Source of the DNA: Verrucomicrobiota bacterium
GTDB lineage: Bacteria > Verrucomicrobiota > Verrucomicrobiia > Verrucomicrobiales > DEV007
NCBI GenBank assembly: GCA_024277195.1
Contig: JAJRVS010000329.1
Coordinates: 1 to 56,906 of the forward strand
Length of the DNA stretch: 56,906 nt
Direction of reading: 5' to 3'
Shown: piece after piece, positions 1 to 8,458 of the stretch
How positions within the stretch are numbered: position 1 is the stretch's first letter
Layout: the number at the start of each line of letters is the position of its first letter
Made by a program: the position numbers and the translations under genes
The notes under the pieces: generated by a model
Told to the model about the DNA's origin: nothing
Database searches by the model: none
Seen by the model: only the letters and a program-made list of their open reading frames with translations

Positions 1-287
1 TGAGTATAAATATTCGACATCGACCCGCCTGGCATCGCCGCCAACATCACAAAACCCACCACGATCTCCGAGGGTAGCTTGATGAAATATATCATCAACA
101 TCGTGATCAGTGGAATACCTATCAACTGGTAAAGTATTCCCGTAACCATGGGTTTTGGCTCCAATACAAGCTCAACAAAATCCCGCGGGCGCATCACCAT
201 GCCCATTCCTAACATGGCCAACACCAACTGTGCTGAAGCAACCAGGTGATGATACTTAGGGTATTGGTTTAGCAAGTCGTCAATCAT
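1..287 (-). CDS. Bile acid:sodium symporter (SBF/BASS) family protein, N-terminal part only
   Basis: The minus strand is open from an ATG at 287 to the window edge and gives about 95 residues. They form at least two hydrophobic segments, and the last part reads AAMPGGSMSN, which matches the Pro-Gly-Gly-Ser-xx-Asn stretch of the SBF family of sodium-coupled organic anion carriers in the inner membrane. The protein starts after a short polar segment (MIDDLLNQYPKYHH). The C-terminal two thirds lie outside the window, so the substrate cannot be guessed. It lies downstream of the TPR/AAA pair on the same strand, separated by about 50 bases with a small inverted repeat (304-325). The family call is an inference from the motif and hydrophobicity. 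Confidence 0.7.
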   Translation of the reverse strand, partial: MIDDLLNQYPKYHHLVASAQLVLAMLGMGMVMRPRDFVELVLEPKPMVTGILYQLIGIPLITMLMIYFIKLPSEIVVGFVMLAAMPGGSMSNIYT

Positions 288-339
288 ATAAAGAACATTG
301 ATGGATTAGGCTTTCAGCCCTAATCTTCATGGATTTTTA

Positions 340-1620
340 TTACTCCACCGCATCCTTATGCAAAGAGGACAAACCTCCAATCCAAGTACAAAGAAAGGTT
401 AACACTCCACCACCCAACAGCAAGGTAACAGACCATTCTGCCATCTCGGCACTGGAGCGAACCCCCTCCGCAATCGCTACCCCCAAACCTACAAGATACA
501 CATATGCCATTATGCTGCCGAACACCCACCTCCCCCGTTTCGACTCATTGGTCAACGCCAATGTCGCAGGCAAAGTTCCGGCGCACAAAGCTCCACCGAT
601 TATCATCAAGGGCACAAGCTCCCACACAGCTCCCACAATCGCCAAAGCTATCCCTAACAACAAACCTCCACCCACAGCCAAGCCGTCCAGTTTTTCTGTT
701 TTTTTTAATGCTATTCGGGCAGAACGATCCAATAAAATCAAAAAATGCCCAATACCTGGAGCCAACCAGCCCCATAACACAAAAATTAAATACACCCCAG
801 CAAACACCACTGCCAAAATTGGATGAATTTGCCTTAAAATGGCTACCCCGAAACGATAGGCCAAATAAAACCCGATGACGATTGCCCAGCGTGCTTTTTC
901 AGTAAAACGCTGCATGAAAAAGCAGTATTTTAAATAAGTCTGATAAAAAGCCGAACGTGCGGCAAACGATTCTATCAAGCCTTCACGCGCTCCTTCAAAA
1001 GTGGGGTCAATCCTCAAGGATTCTTTAAAATGCTCTTCTGCTTTTTTATAATCGTTTTTCTGTAAAGCCGACCAAGCCGCGTTGTAGTGAGCCAGAGCGT
1101 CTTCGGGATTATCCGCCAACAGCTGGTCCACCCGCTGTTCATTCTCCGACACTTTGCCCTGCAAGCGCAAACACATCGCCAGAAGGTTTCCTGCGAAACT
1201 GTTATCCCCATCCAGATCCAAAGACTGTTTTGCCTGCTGCTCCGCATCCGCCCAACGCTCCAAACTCATGTATGCCTGCGCTTTGCTCGCATAGGTAAAA
1301 GCATCCTCCGGCTCCAAGGCAATCGCCTCATCCGCAGCGACCAAAGCCTCTTTACCCCGATCCAAACGACAAAGAACCAAAGCACGCAAAGCCCTGTGAT
1401 TGCCATATTCCGGATCCAATTTGATCGCTTCATCGATAGCTATCAGAGCATCCTTACGACGCCCCTCCATTTCCAACAAACACATCGACAAGTCTGCGTA
1501 AACTGCATCGCTTTCCGGATTTACCGCAATCGCCTCTTTGAAAAATGCCGCCGCTTCTTCATAACGTCCCTGTTGGAACATCAACTCTCCGCGCATATAC
1601 TGATCTTGCCCCTCAATCAT
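340..1620 (-). CDS. TPR-repeat membrane protein, partner of the TPR-AAA ATPase
   Basis: This 426-residue protein has two halves. Residues 1 to about 220 are consecutive tetratricopeptide repeats (for example GRYEEAAAFFKEAIAVNPES and YKKAEEHFKESLRIDPTF). Residues about 240 to 420 hold roughly six hydrophobic helices, separated by a charged segment with KKTEK. It is therefore probably an inner-membrane protein with a soluble repeat platform. Its ATG lies directly against the TAG stop of the upstream AAA ATPase gene (TAGATG), which suggests translational coupling and joint action. No catalytic motif is visible. A scaffold or adaptor that recruits clients to the ATPase is a reasonable inference, but the function is unknown. 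Confidence 0.8.
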   Translation of the reverse strand: MIEGQDQYMRGELMFQQGRYEEAAAFFKEAIAVNPESDAVYADLSMCLLEMEGRRKDALIAIDEAIKLDPEYGNHRALRALVLCRLDRGKEALVAADEAIALEPEDAFTYASKAQAYMSLERWADAEQQAKQSLDLDGDNSFAGNLLAMCLRLQGKVSENEQRVDQLLADNPEDALAHYNAAWSALQKNDYKKAEEHFKESLRIDPTFEGAREGLIESFAARSAFYQTYLKYCFFMQRFTEKARWAIVIGFYLAYRFGVAILRQIHPILAVVFAGVYLIFVLWGWLAPGIGHFLILLDRSARIALKKTEKLDGLAVGGGLLLGIALAIVGAVWELVPLMIIGGALCAGTLPATLALTNESKRGRWVFGSIMAYVYLVGLGVAIAEGVRSSAEMAEWSVTLLLGGGVLTFLCTWIGGLSSLHKDAVE

Positions 1621-3015
1621 CTATTTTTTAATCCCCAGATAGTCCAACACTTCATCGTAAAAGCCACTTTGATTAGCATACAATGCATAATTTTTAGCAC
1701 TCTCAAACCACTTGCGTGTCGAGGGTTTTACCAGCTTGGCCGTTTTTGCCAACTGCTTGCTTGTGATCGGAACAATTTTTCCAGATTTCATCGCTTCCGT
1801 CAAAGCAAGCTCGGTGGCTTGATCAAACACCGCCTTGATATCCGCACCGGAGAAATCCTTGGTTCGTTTCGCCAAGGCCTTAGCATCCAATCCGGCAACA
1901 GGCTTGCCCTCTGCTATGATATTAACGATGTCCACCCGTGCCGGCGCATCCGGAGGAGGCACAAAAATAAGCCGGTCAAAACGACCTGGCCTCAGAAAAG
2001 CTGAATCCAAATGCCACGGAACATTAGTCGCCCCCAATACCAACACCCCGTCGTTCTCCTCCATGCTGCCATCGAGTTCGGCAAGGAACTGATTGATCAA
2101 AGTCCTACCCGCTGATGCCCGCAGGTCTTTCCGATCCGCCGCCAAAGCATCGATCTCGTCAAAAAACAACACAGAGGGGGCATGGCGACGTGCCAATTCA
2201 AAAAGCTCATGCAGCTTCTCTTCACTTTTCCCCATCCACATATCGAGGATTTGATGAAGACCCACAGAAATAAACTTGGCATTGATCTCCCCTGCCGTAG
2301 CGCGACTGATCAAAGTTTTCCCGCACCCTGGGGGCCCGTATAACAAAACACCCCCGCCTGCTTTTTTCCCATAAGCTTCGAACAGTTCCTTATTCTGTAA
2401 CGGGTATAGGATTTTCATACGAATATCCTCCTTCACCGTTTCCATGCCGCCCACTTTGGAAAAATTCACATCTGCCTTTTCTACAAAATCGATTTCCAAA
2501 TCATCAAAAATGCCATCGGCATCATTCAGATCTTCCTCACTGGATTCAAACTCAGCCTGCCACCCTTCCGCCGTTTGCGCTGTAGGTTTCCCCCTATCAG
2601 TTTCGACCAAAGCTTCCCCTCCCGCCTGCTTAATCCGCAGCAACAGATCCTCATCCACCAAAGCCACATCAATCGAAATCGCCTGCTCGTAATATTTACG
2701 GGCATCCGGCCCATTGTCCTCTGTCAGAGCCAGTTTGCTTCTCAAAAACCAAGCCGGCGCATGCTCTGGAACCTCTTCACAAAGTTGCTCCAAACGGATA
2801 ATCGCCTCTGAGCTTTTTCCATTCAACTCCAGTATCCGGGCAATGCCCACCTTGGCATCAGGGTTGTTCGGCTCAATACTCAAAGCCTGCTCAAAAGCCC
2901 CACGAGCCTCATCCAACGAAAATTGATCCAAATATGCCCCCGCCAACATCAGGATCAAGGGAGTGTTATTAGGAGAAACGGCTAAAGCCTGTTTTAAAGA
3001 TTCTATGTCTGCCAT
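1621..3015 (-). CDS. TPR-AAA ATPase, similar to the Vps4/katanin/spastin clade
   Basis: The N-terminal ~125 residues are TPR repeats, followed by an acidic linker (about 150-185) and one AAA module. Visible motifs are Walker A GPPGCGKT (227-234), Walker B LFFDEIDAL (about 283-291), sensor 1 GATN and the arginine-finger segment FLRPGRFDR (about 340-348). The pore loop contains MWMGKSEEK, close to the aromatic-x-Gly loop of Vps4-type enzymes. The C-terminus ends with a helix containing YANQSGFYDEVLDYL, reminiscent of the C-terminal helix of the Vps4 group. Such single-module AAA proteins form hexamers that unfold or remodel protein clients. The coupled downstream TPR membrane protein suggests action at the membrane. 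The ATPase assignment is firm; the client and process are unknown. Confidence 0.9.
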   Translation of the reverse strand: MADIESLKQALAVSPNNTPLILMLAGAYLDQFSLDEARGAFEQALSIEPNNPDAKVGIARILELNGKSSEAIIRLEQLCEEVPEHAPAWFLRSKLALTEDNGPDARKYYEQAISIDVALVDEDLLLRIKQAGGEALVETDRGKPTAQTAEGWQAEFESSEEDLNDADGIFDDLEIDFVEKADVNFSKVGGMETVKEDIRMKILYPLQNKELFEAYGKKAGGGVLLYGPPGCGKTLISRATAGEINAKFISVGLHQILDMWMGKSEEKLHELFELARRHAPSVLFFDEIDALAADRKDLRASAGRTLINQFLAELDGSMEENDGVLVLGATNVPWHLDSAFLRPGRFDRLIFVPPPDAPARVDIVNIIAEGKPVAGLDAKALAKRTKDFSGADIKAVFDQATELALTEAMKSGKIVPITSKQLAKTAKLVKPSTRKWFESAKNYALYANQSGFYDEVLDYLGIKK

Positions 3016-3221
3016 GTGAGGTGAGAATGAAGCCTATCCCGGTGCCTACACAAACGAATTTTTATTTCGCCAGCTAAAGCGCAATATCACATGAGCCCAC
3101 AAGGCTGTCATTGACTCTGCCCTCGCTGTGGATACTGTCTGCGGCAGGAGATTGCCCGCAAAAAGCTTGAACAAAAAGCGCGACACGGCGGCCAATCGAA
3201 TGTTTGATAGAAATCACTACC

Positions 3222-5102
3222 ATGGCAGAGAACAGCGAACGTAAAACTTTGGATGAAAGAGCGCAGATGTCAGACATCGAGCGTCTGCGTCACTCCTGCG
3301 CTCATGTGATGGCAACCGCCATTGCCAAACTTTGGCCGGATGCGGAATTCGCCTACGGCCCCCCAGTAGAAAACGGTTTTTATTACGACGTTGATCTGAA
3401 GCACCGCATCACGCCGGAGGACTTCCCAAAAATCGAAAAAGAAATGAAAGCGGTGGTGAAAGCCAACCAGACTTTCGAAAAAGAACTGCTTTCCCGCGCA
3501 GAAGCCATGGCTCTGGCTGAAAGCGGGCGTCTCGGCGCTCTCGCCGAAAGAGAACAACCCAGCCGTTTCAAAATCGATCTCTTGAACGACATCCCGGAAG
3601 ACGAAGAAATCTCGGTCTATAAAAATGGTGACTTCTGGGATCTCTGCGCCGGCCCGCATGTCGGGCGCACCGGCAATTGCAAGGCACACAAAATCATGTC
3701 CGTCGCCTCGGCTTTTTACAAAGGCGACGCGGCCAATCCCCAATTGCAACGCGTTTACGGAACTTGTTTCAAAAACCGCATCCTGCTGGACGAACACCTC
3801 GAGAAACTCGAAGAAGCCAAAAAACGCGATCACCGCAGGATCGGCAAAGATTTAAAATTGTTTCACATCGACGAGGCGGTCGGTCAGGGCCTAGTTCTGT
3901 GGTTGCCCAATGGTGCGATCGTGCGTCAGGAGTTGCAAAATTTCATCGGCGAGCAATTAAACCGCCAAGGCTACCAGCAAGTTTTCACTCCCCACATCGG
4001 CAAACTGGATCTTTACCGCACTAGCGGTCACTTCCCTTATTATTCCGACTCGCAGTTCACTCCCATCGTCGAACGCGATGCGCTGAACAAACTGGCGGAC
4101 GAAGGTTGCGCCTGCGGTGAGTTGTCCAACCAACTCAACGATGGCATCATCGACGGCTTTTTGCTGAAACCGATGAACTGCCCTCATCACATCAAGATTT
4201 TCCAAAGCCAACACCACTCCTACCGCGACATGCCGGTGCGTCTGGCCGAATTCGGCACCGTTTACCGCTGGGAACAAAGTGGCGAGCTCAACGGCATGAC
4301 CCGGGTGAGAGGTTTCACTCAGGATGACGCCCACCTCTTCTGTATCGATGATCAGGTGCAGGAAGAAATTGCGGGCTGCTTGGAGCTGGTGCGAATTATT
4401 TTCGAGACCCTCGGCATGAAGGACTACCGCGTGCGCATCGGCTTGCGCGATCCCAACTCCGACAAATACGCCGGAGATCCTGCCAACTGGGACCGCGCGG
4501 AAAACGCGCTGCGCGAAGCGGCCAAAGAGCTCGGTTCGCCTTACACCGAAGAACTCGGAGAAGCGGCATTTTACGGCCCTAAAATGGATTTTGTGGTGAA
4601 AGATGTGATCGGACGCGAGTGGCAACTCGGCACGGTGCAGGTGGACTACAGCCTGCCCGAGCGTTTCAACCTATCCTACATCGGCCCCGACAACCAACCG
4701 CACCGCCCTGTGATGATCCACCGCGCGCCCTTCGGCTCGATGGAACGTTTTGTCGGAGTTTTGATCGAACACTTTGCCGGCAAATTCCCCACTTGGCTGG
4801 CTCCGGAGCAAGTCCGCATCCTGCCAATCTCGGAAAAATACCTCGATTACGCCAGCGAAGTGGAAAACGAGCTGAAAGCTGCCGGGGTTCGGGCCTCCGT
4901 TGATCACCACAATGAAAAGATCGGCGCAAAAATACGCCTTGCCCAACTCGCAAAAGTTTCTTATATGTTGGTTATTGGAGAGCGTGAACAAGAGTCTAAG
5001 CAAATTTCAATTCGTCACCGCGACCGCGGCGACGAAGGAGCAATGGACGTATCCGCGTTCCGCGATCGTATCGTGGAAGAGATCAAAACGCGGGCCTTGT
5101 GA
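3222..5102 (+). CDS. thrS: Threonyl-tRNA synthetase lacking the TGS domain
   Basis: It charges tRNA-Thr in the cytoplasm. The ATG at 3222 (626 residues) is preferred over an in-frame TTG at 3204. The editing domain is present from the start, with HSCAH (residues 24-28) and the CAGPH segment. The class II core has all three zinc ligands in context: Cys in MNCPHH (Cys320), His in FTQDDAH and His in IHRAPFGS. The C-terminus is the anticodon-binding domain. Compared with the E. coli enzyme, the ~60-residue N-terminal TGS domain is absent, whereas an extra segment of about 30 residues (about 281-311, with a CAC pair) sits before MNCPHH. The next gene on the strand is infC, a common genomic neighbour of thrS. 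Confidence 0.96.
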   Translation: MAENSERKTLDERAQMSDIERLRHSCAHVMATAIAKLWPDAEFAYGPPVENGFYYDVDLKHRITPEDFPKIEKEMKAVVKANQTFEKELLSRAEAMALAESGRLGALAEREQPSRFKIDLLNDIPEDEEISVYKNGDFWDLCAGPHVGRTGNCKAHKIMSVASAFYKGDAANPQLQRVYGTCFKNRILLDEHLEKLEEAKKRDHRRIGKDLKLFHIDEAVGQGLVLWLPNGAIVRQELQNFIGEQLNRQGYQQVFTPHIGKLDLYRTSGHFPYYSDSQFTPIVERDALNKLADEGCACGELSNQLNDGIIDGFLLKPMNCPHHIKIFQSQHHSYRDMPVRLAEFGTVYRWEQSGELNGMTRVRGFTQDDAHLFCIDDQVQEEIAGCLELVRIIFETLGMKDYRVRIGLRDPNSDKYAGDPANWDRAENALREAAKELGSPYTEELGEAAFYGPKMDFVVKDVIGREWQLGTVQVDYSLPERFNLSYIGPDNQPHRPVMIHRAPFGSMERFVGVLIEHFAGKFPTWLAPEQVRILPISEKYLDYASEVENELKAAGVRASVDHHNEKIGAKIRLAQLAKVSYMLVIGEREQESKQISIRHRDRGDEGAMDVSAFRDRIVEEIKTRAL

Positions 5103-5139
5103 TTTTTTATGGGAGTGAAGTGGACAGATTCTAGCTGCC

Positions 5140-5157
5140 GTCCTTTTCCGAAAGGAC
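5140..5157 (+). promoter_or_regulatory. Hairpin with a UCCG loop in the thrS-infC intergenic leader
   Basis: A perfect 7-bp stem (GTCCTTT/AAAGGAC) closes a TCCG loop. It is not followed by a T run, so it is not a usual terminator. It lies about 160 bases upstream of the infC start, in a spacer of over 200 bases that could be an infC leader, a place where translation-factor and ribosomal-protein operons are often controlled. The regulatory role is a guess; only the hairpin is seen. Confidence 0.3.
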
Positions 5158-5305
5158 TGACCTGCGAACCGCTTGCGTCTAGCGCCAGCACCTTGACCGT
5201 TGTCAAAACGGCTAATAAAGAAGGTTGCTTTTCCATCAAGAAATGAACAATGTTATCTTTCAGGTATCCAAATGATGCCTACATACCAAACCAACAAAAC
5301 CAACC

Positions 5306-5311
5306 AGGAGG
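5306..5311 (+). promoter_or_regulatory. Strong ribosome binding site that fixes the infC start
   Basis: AGGAGG is a perfect Shine-Dalgarno core, placed nine bases before the ATC codon at 5321. No other start-like codon lies at a usable distance in the IF-3 frame: there is no ATG, GTG or TTG in frame between the in-frame TGA at 5273 and the ATC. Confidence 0.75.
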
Positions 5312-5320
5312 ACCCTACCT

Positions 5321-6034
5321 ATCGCCAAAAAGAAAAAACGTAGATTCACCCGTGTCCCTAGGATACGAATCAATCACCATATCCGAGTTCCCGAAATCCG
5401 TGTGATTTACAAGGAAGTCAACATTGTGATGCAAACCCGCGACGCCCTGGGCAAAGCCAAGGCTCTGGGATTGGACCTGGTTGAGGTCGCTCCAAATGTT
5501 CGCCCGCCTGTTTGCCGGATCGTCGATTACGGCAAGTGGAAGTATGAGCAGAAAAAGCAGAAAAAGGAAAATACCCGATCTCGCACCAAAGAGAAAGAGG
5601 TCAAATTCCGGGTTCGCATCGAAGCTCACGACTACGAAATCAAATTGCGTCGGGCCGAAGACTTTCTTGCTGGTGGCAACAAATTGAGACTGCAACTGCA
5701 GTTCCGTGGACGGGAAAATGCTTTCAAACAACTCGGTGTCGAACTGATGTTGCGAGTGAAAGAAGATCTTTCGTCGATGGCCAACTGCGACCTGGAGCCC
5801 AAACTCAGTGGCCGCAGCGTTTTGATGATGATGTCCCCACTGCCCGCCGAGCAACAGGTGCGCAAATGGCGTCGCGAAGAACACGAGGACGAAGACGTCG
5901 ATCTCGATGCTCATGAAGCAGCCGAAGCTGCGGAAGCCGAAGCTGAAGAGCAGCTGGACGCCGCAGAAGAATCCGACGCCGATCAGGTCGAAGCTGAAGA
6001 AGTGGGATCTGAGAAAGCTGACGCTAAAGAATAA
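5321..6034 (+). CDS. infC: Translation initiation factor IF-3, apparent AUC start, acidic C-terminal tail
   Basis: IF-3 binds the 30S subunit and checks start codons. The reading frame shows the basic start AKKKKRRFTRVPR, the IF-3 N-domain (INHHIRVPEIRV, then LDLVEVAPNVRPPVCRIVDYGK) and the C-domain ending near VRKWRREE. The conserved N-domain begins well before the first GTG (5402), so the gene must start upstream. An ATC at 5321, nine bases after a perfect AGGAGG, gives 237 residues. IF-3 genes in other bacteria use rare AUU/AUC starts for autoregulation, which supports this choice. The last ~50 residues are almost only Glu, Asp and Ala, an extension absent from the E. coli protein. rpmI and rplT do not follow, unlike the classical operon. 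Confidence 0.93.
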   Translation: MAKKKKRRFTRVPRIRINHHIRVPEIRVIYKEVNIVMQTRDALGKAKALGLDLVEVAPNVRPPVCRIVDYGKWKYEQKKQKKENTRSRTKEKEVKFRVRIEAHDYEIKLRRAEDFLAGGNKLRLQLQFRGRENAFKQLGVELMLRVKEDLSSMANCDLEPKLSGRSVLMMMSPLPAEQQVRKWRREEHEDEDVDLDAHEAAEAAEAEAEEQLDAAEESDADQVEAEEVGSEKADAKE

Positions 6035-6050
6035 AACTCATGACCGAACA

Positions 6051-6090
6051 GAAACCCAGCATCTTCATAGCAGATGCTGGTTTCTGATTT
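6051..6090 (+). terminator. Hairpin terminator after infC
   Basis: CCAGCATCT (6056-6064) pairs with AGATGCTGG (6072-6080) around a 7-base loop and is followed by a T-rich tail (TTTCTGATTT). It lies between the infC stop and the HAD gene, so the HAD gene is probably reached by read-through or has its own start. Confidence 0.6.
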
Positions 6091-6099
6091 GCAACTTCC

Positions 6100-6810
6100 A
6101 TGACTGTCCGCCGCAAGCTGCTATTGTTTGATATCGATGGCACCCTGCTGCACACTGGCGGCGCTGGCATCTCGGCCATCTATGAAGGCATTCAACAAGC
6201 CTTCGATTTGCAGCAGACTGCGGATCAAATGCCGCCGCTGAATCTGGCAGGAGCCACTGACGCGGGTTTGGCGCGCTTTCTATTTGATTACTTTGAAATC
6301 GTTCATTCCCCGGAAAACGAACAGGCTTTTTATGACTGTTATCACCAAAGTTTGTCGCGTAATCTAGCCAGTCATGCCGATAACAATGGCGGCCGGCTGC
6401 TGCCAGGCATCATCGAATTACTACAGCGCCTTCATGACCACGAGCATTTCTCGCTCGGCCTACTGACCGGCAACATCCAACGCGGAGCCTGGACCAAATT
6501 GGAACAATTTGAAATCCGCCATTTTTTCCACACCGGTGCTTTTGGTGATGATCACCACGACCGCAATCAGCTCGGCCCGATTGCCATCGAACGTGCCAGC
6601 CAACATTTCGACTGTGACTTCTCTCCGGCCGATACCGTCATCATCGGCGACACCCCCAAGGACATCGCCTGTGCCCGCGCCTGCGGAGCCCATGCCATGG
6701 CAGTGGCCACCGGAACTTTTGACCACGCTGAGCTAGCGGCCTTTCAACCCGACCATTTATTCGAAAATTTCACCGACAACGAACCCTTCTTCGAAGCCCT
6801 CAAACTCTGA
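6100..6810 (+). CDS. HAD-superfamily phosphatase, phosphoglycolate phosphatase-like
   Basis: This 236-residue cytoplasmic hydrolase has the HAD motifs in order: the nucleophile motif LLFDIDGTL (residues ~7-15), a helical cap (about 20-90), motif II in LGLLTGN and motif IV IIGDTPKDIACA (about 185-196), which carries the metal-binding acidic residue. The cap and spacing resemble small phosphate-monoester phosphatases of the phosphoglycolate phosphatase/beta-phosphoglucomutase group. The substrate cannot be told from the sequence. It lies between infC and holA, 72 bases before holA. Confidence 0.85.
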   Translation: MTVRRKLLLFDIDGTLLHTGGAGISAIYEGIQQAFDLQQTADQMPPLNLAGATDAGLARFLFDYFEIVHSPENEQAFYDCYHQSLSRNLASHADNNGGRLLPGIIELLQRLHDHEHFSLGLLTGNIQRGAWTKLEQFEIRHFFHTGAFGDDHHDRNQLGPIAIERASQHFDCDFSPADTVIIGDTPKDIACARACGAHAMAVATGTFDHAELAAFQPDHLFENFTDNEPFFEALKL

Positions 6811-6882
6811 GCAAAGCATTCTCTTTCAATCCCTTGCAATCCGGCAGCCTTTCTGCAAGTCTAAATCAAGCCTCCATCGATC

Positions 6883-8001
6883 ATGCCACCTGCCAACAAT
6901 ATTCACGCCATTCTGGGAACCGACGAAGGGCGGGTCAAAGAAGCCGCTTTGAACTTGTCCAAAAAACTGGCACCCGTCGATGCGGGTGATTTCGGCTTGG
7001 AGATTGTCTCCGGTCAGGCAGACAACACCGATCACGCCATACAAATTGTCGGCAGCACCGTTGAAGCGCTGCAAACCCTGCCGTTTTTTGGTGGCGAAAA
7101 AGTGGTCTGGTTACAAGGTGCCAATTTTTTCGGTGACAGCCAGACCGGCAAATCCCAAGGAACCCTCGAAGCAACCGACAACTTGATGGCGGTGCTCGAA
7201 AGCGGCGTTCCCTCCGATGTCCAATTTATCCTCTCCGCGAGTGAAATCGACAAACGCCGCTCCTTTTACAAAAAACTCAACAAGCTCACCAAAATCACTA
7301 TTTTTGATAAAGTGGACATCTCCCGTGACGGCTGGGAAAGACAAGTCGGCGGCGATGTCAATCGCCGGGCCCAGCAAATGGGGCTCAGCTTTGCCCCGGG
7401 AGCTTCAGAGCAATTTGTCCTCAATGTCGGAGCGGATACCCGTCAACTGAACTCCGAAATGGAAAAACTTTCCATCTATGTCGGTGACCGTCCGGCAAAC
7501 ATCGATGATGTGCGCAAAGTAGTGGCCTCCACCCATGCCGGAGTGATCTGGGAAATCGGCGACGCGCTCACCACCCGCAACCTGCCACGCACCCTGCAAC
7601 TGATCGACACCCAGTTGCGACGCGGAGAAAACGCCATCGGTCTGCTGCTCGCCGCCATCGTGCCACGCATCCGCCAACTGCTTTACATCCGCGACCTGCT
7701 CGAGCGCCATTCTCTCAATACCAGGAATTATAAATCCTTCGAAGCTGACATCAACAATCTGCCTGCCTCGGAAACGCTACACTTCCCGCGCAAAAAAGAT
7801 GGCAACATCAGTTGTTACCCACATTTTCTTTCAGTTCAGGCTTGCCGTAACTTCAGTGTCAGTGAGCTCAAGGACGCGCTCGAAGAATGCCTCAAGGCCA
7901 ACCTGCGTTTGATTTCTTCCCCGCTGGATCCGGCCACTGTTCTCAGCCAACTGGTTACCCGTATCCTGATGAATAAAGACCGCTCCCGCTCAGCGGCTTG
8001 A
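6883..8001 (+). CDS. holA: DNA polymerase III, delta subunit
   Basis: The 372-residue protein matches the delta subunit of the clamp loader, which opens the beta sliding clamp. It shows the N-terminal AAA-like fold without Walker motifs (HAILGTDEGRVKEAALNL), the early strand-helix segment with LPFFGGEKVVWLQ (a counterpart of the conserved LFF..RRLV segment), the central FVLNVGADTRQLNSEMEKL stretch, and the C-terminal collar segment IGLLLAAIVPRIRQLLYIRD. It is followed after 22 bases by the small TauE/SafE gene. Confidence 0.88.
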   Translation: MPPANNIHAILGTDEGRVKEAALNLSKKLAPVDAGDFGLEIVSGQADNTDHAIQIVGSTVEALQTLPFFGGEKVVWLQGANFFGDSQTGKSQGTLEATDNLMAVLESGVPSDVQFILSASEIDKRRSFYKKLNKLTKITIFDKVDISRDGWERQVGGDVNRRAQQMGLSFAPGASEQFVLNVGADTRQLNSEMEKLSIYVGDRPANIDDVRKVVASTHAGVIWEIGDALTTRNLPRTLQLIDTQLRRGENAIGLLLAAIVPRIRQLLYIRDLLERHSLNTRNYKSFEADINNLPASETLHFPRKKDGNISCYPHFLSVQACRNFSVSELKDALEECLKANLRLISSPLDPATVLSQLVTRILMNKDRSRSAA

Positions 8002-8023
8002 TCCCCCCTTACCCCCCATCTTT

Positions 8024-8395
8024 ATGCAAGCTCTACTCGTTCCCCTCCTGATCGGTTGCCTCGGCGGCACTATCGCTTCTCTCTGCGGAGTCGGCGGAGG
8101 CATCGTCATGGTGCCGGCTTTTGTATTGCTGATGGGAATGGAGCAAAAACAAGCCGTCGCTACTTCCCTAGCAGTGATCGCACCCACCGCCATTGTTGCC
8201 ATCGCCCGCATCAGCGCCGGCCCTGGCTCCTTGGTGCAGTGGAAAATTTTCATCCCTACCGCCATCGGCGCCTGCCTGATCGCTTTTTTTGCCGCCGATT
8301 GGATGAAGAGTTTCAGCAATCAAGCGCTCACCCGCATTTTTGCCGGCGTGCTGATCGTCATCGGATTTTACATGCTGTTCCAAAAACCACGCTGA
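8024..8395 (+). CDS. Half-size TauE/SafE-family membrane protein
   Basis: The 123-residue protein has about four hydrophobic helices. It begins with the typical repeat-unit motif of the TauE/SafE family (GGTIASLCGVGGGIVMVPAF) and ends with the paired helix LTRIFAGVLIVIGFYML. Full family members (about 250 residues) contain two such units; here only one is present, and no second unit follows in any frame before the next gene. Half-size members exist and presumably act as dimers, so this need not be a broken gene. The family exports organosulfur and other anions. The substrate is unknown. Confidence 0.82.
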   Translation: MQALLVPLLIGCLGGTIASLCGVGGGIVMVPAFVLLMGMEQKQAVATSLAVIAPTAIVAIARISAGPGSLVQWKIFIPTAIGACLIAFFAADWMKSFSNQALTRIFAGVLIVIGFYMLFQKPR

Positions 8396-8458
8396 TCCGC
8401 GTTACCCCCTCGACTGGAAAAAAGCCAGCGGAAGACAGCTCACCGGATCCCCTCCATC

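Noticed and set aside
1087-2004. Long plus-strand open frame (305 codons) over the TPR and AAA genes
   Set aside because: It is antisense to two genes with clear motifs and its own translation has no protein-like pattern or ribosome binding site.
5402-6034. GTG start for infC
   Set aside because: It would remove the conserved beginning of the IF-3 N-domain that is encoded in frame from 5321 behind AGGAGG.
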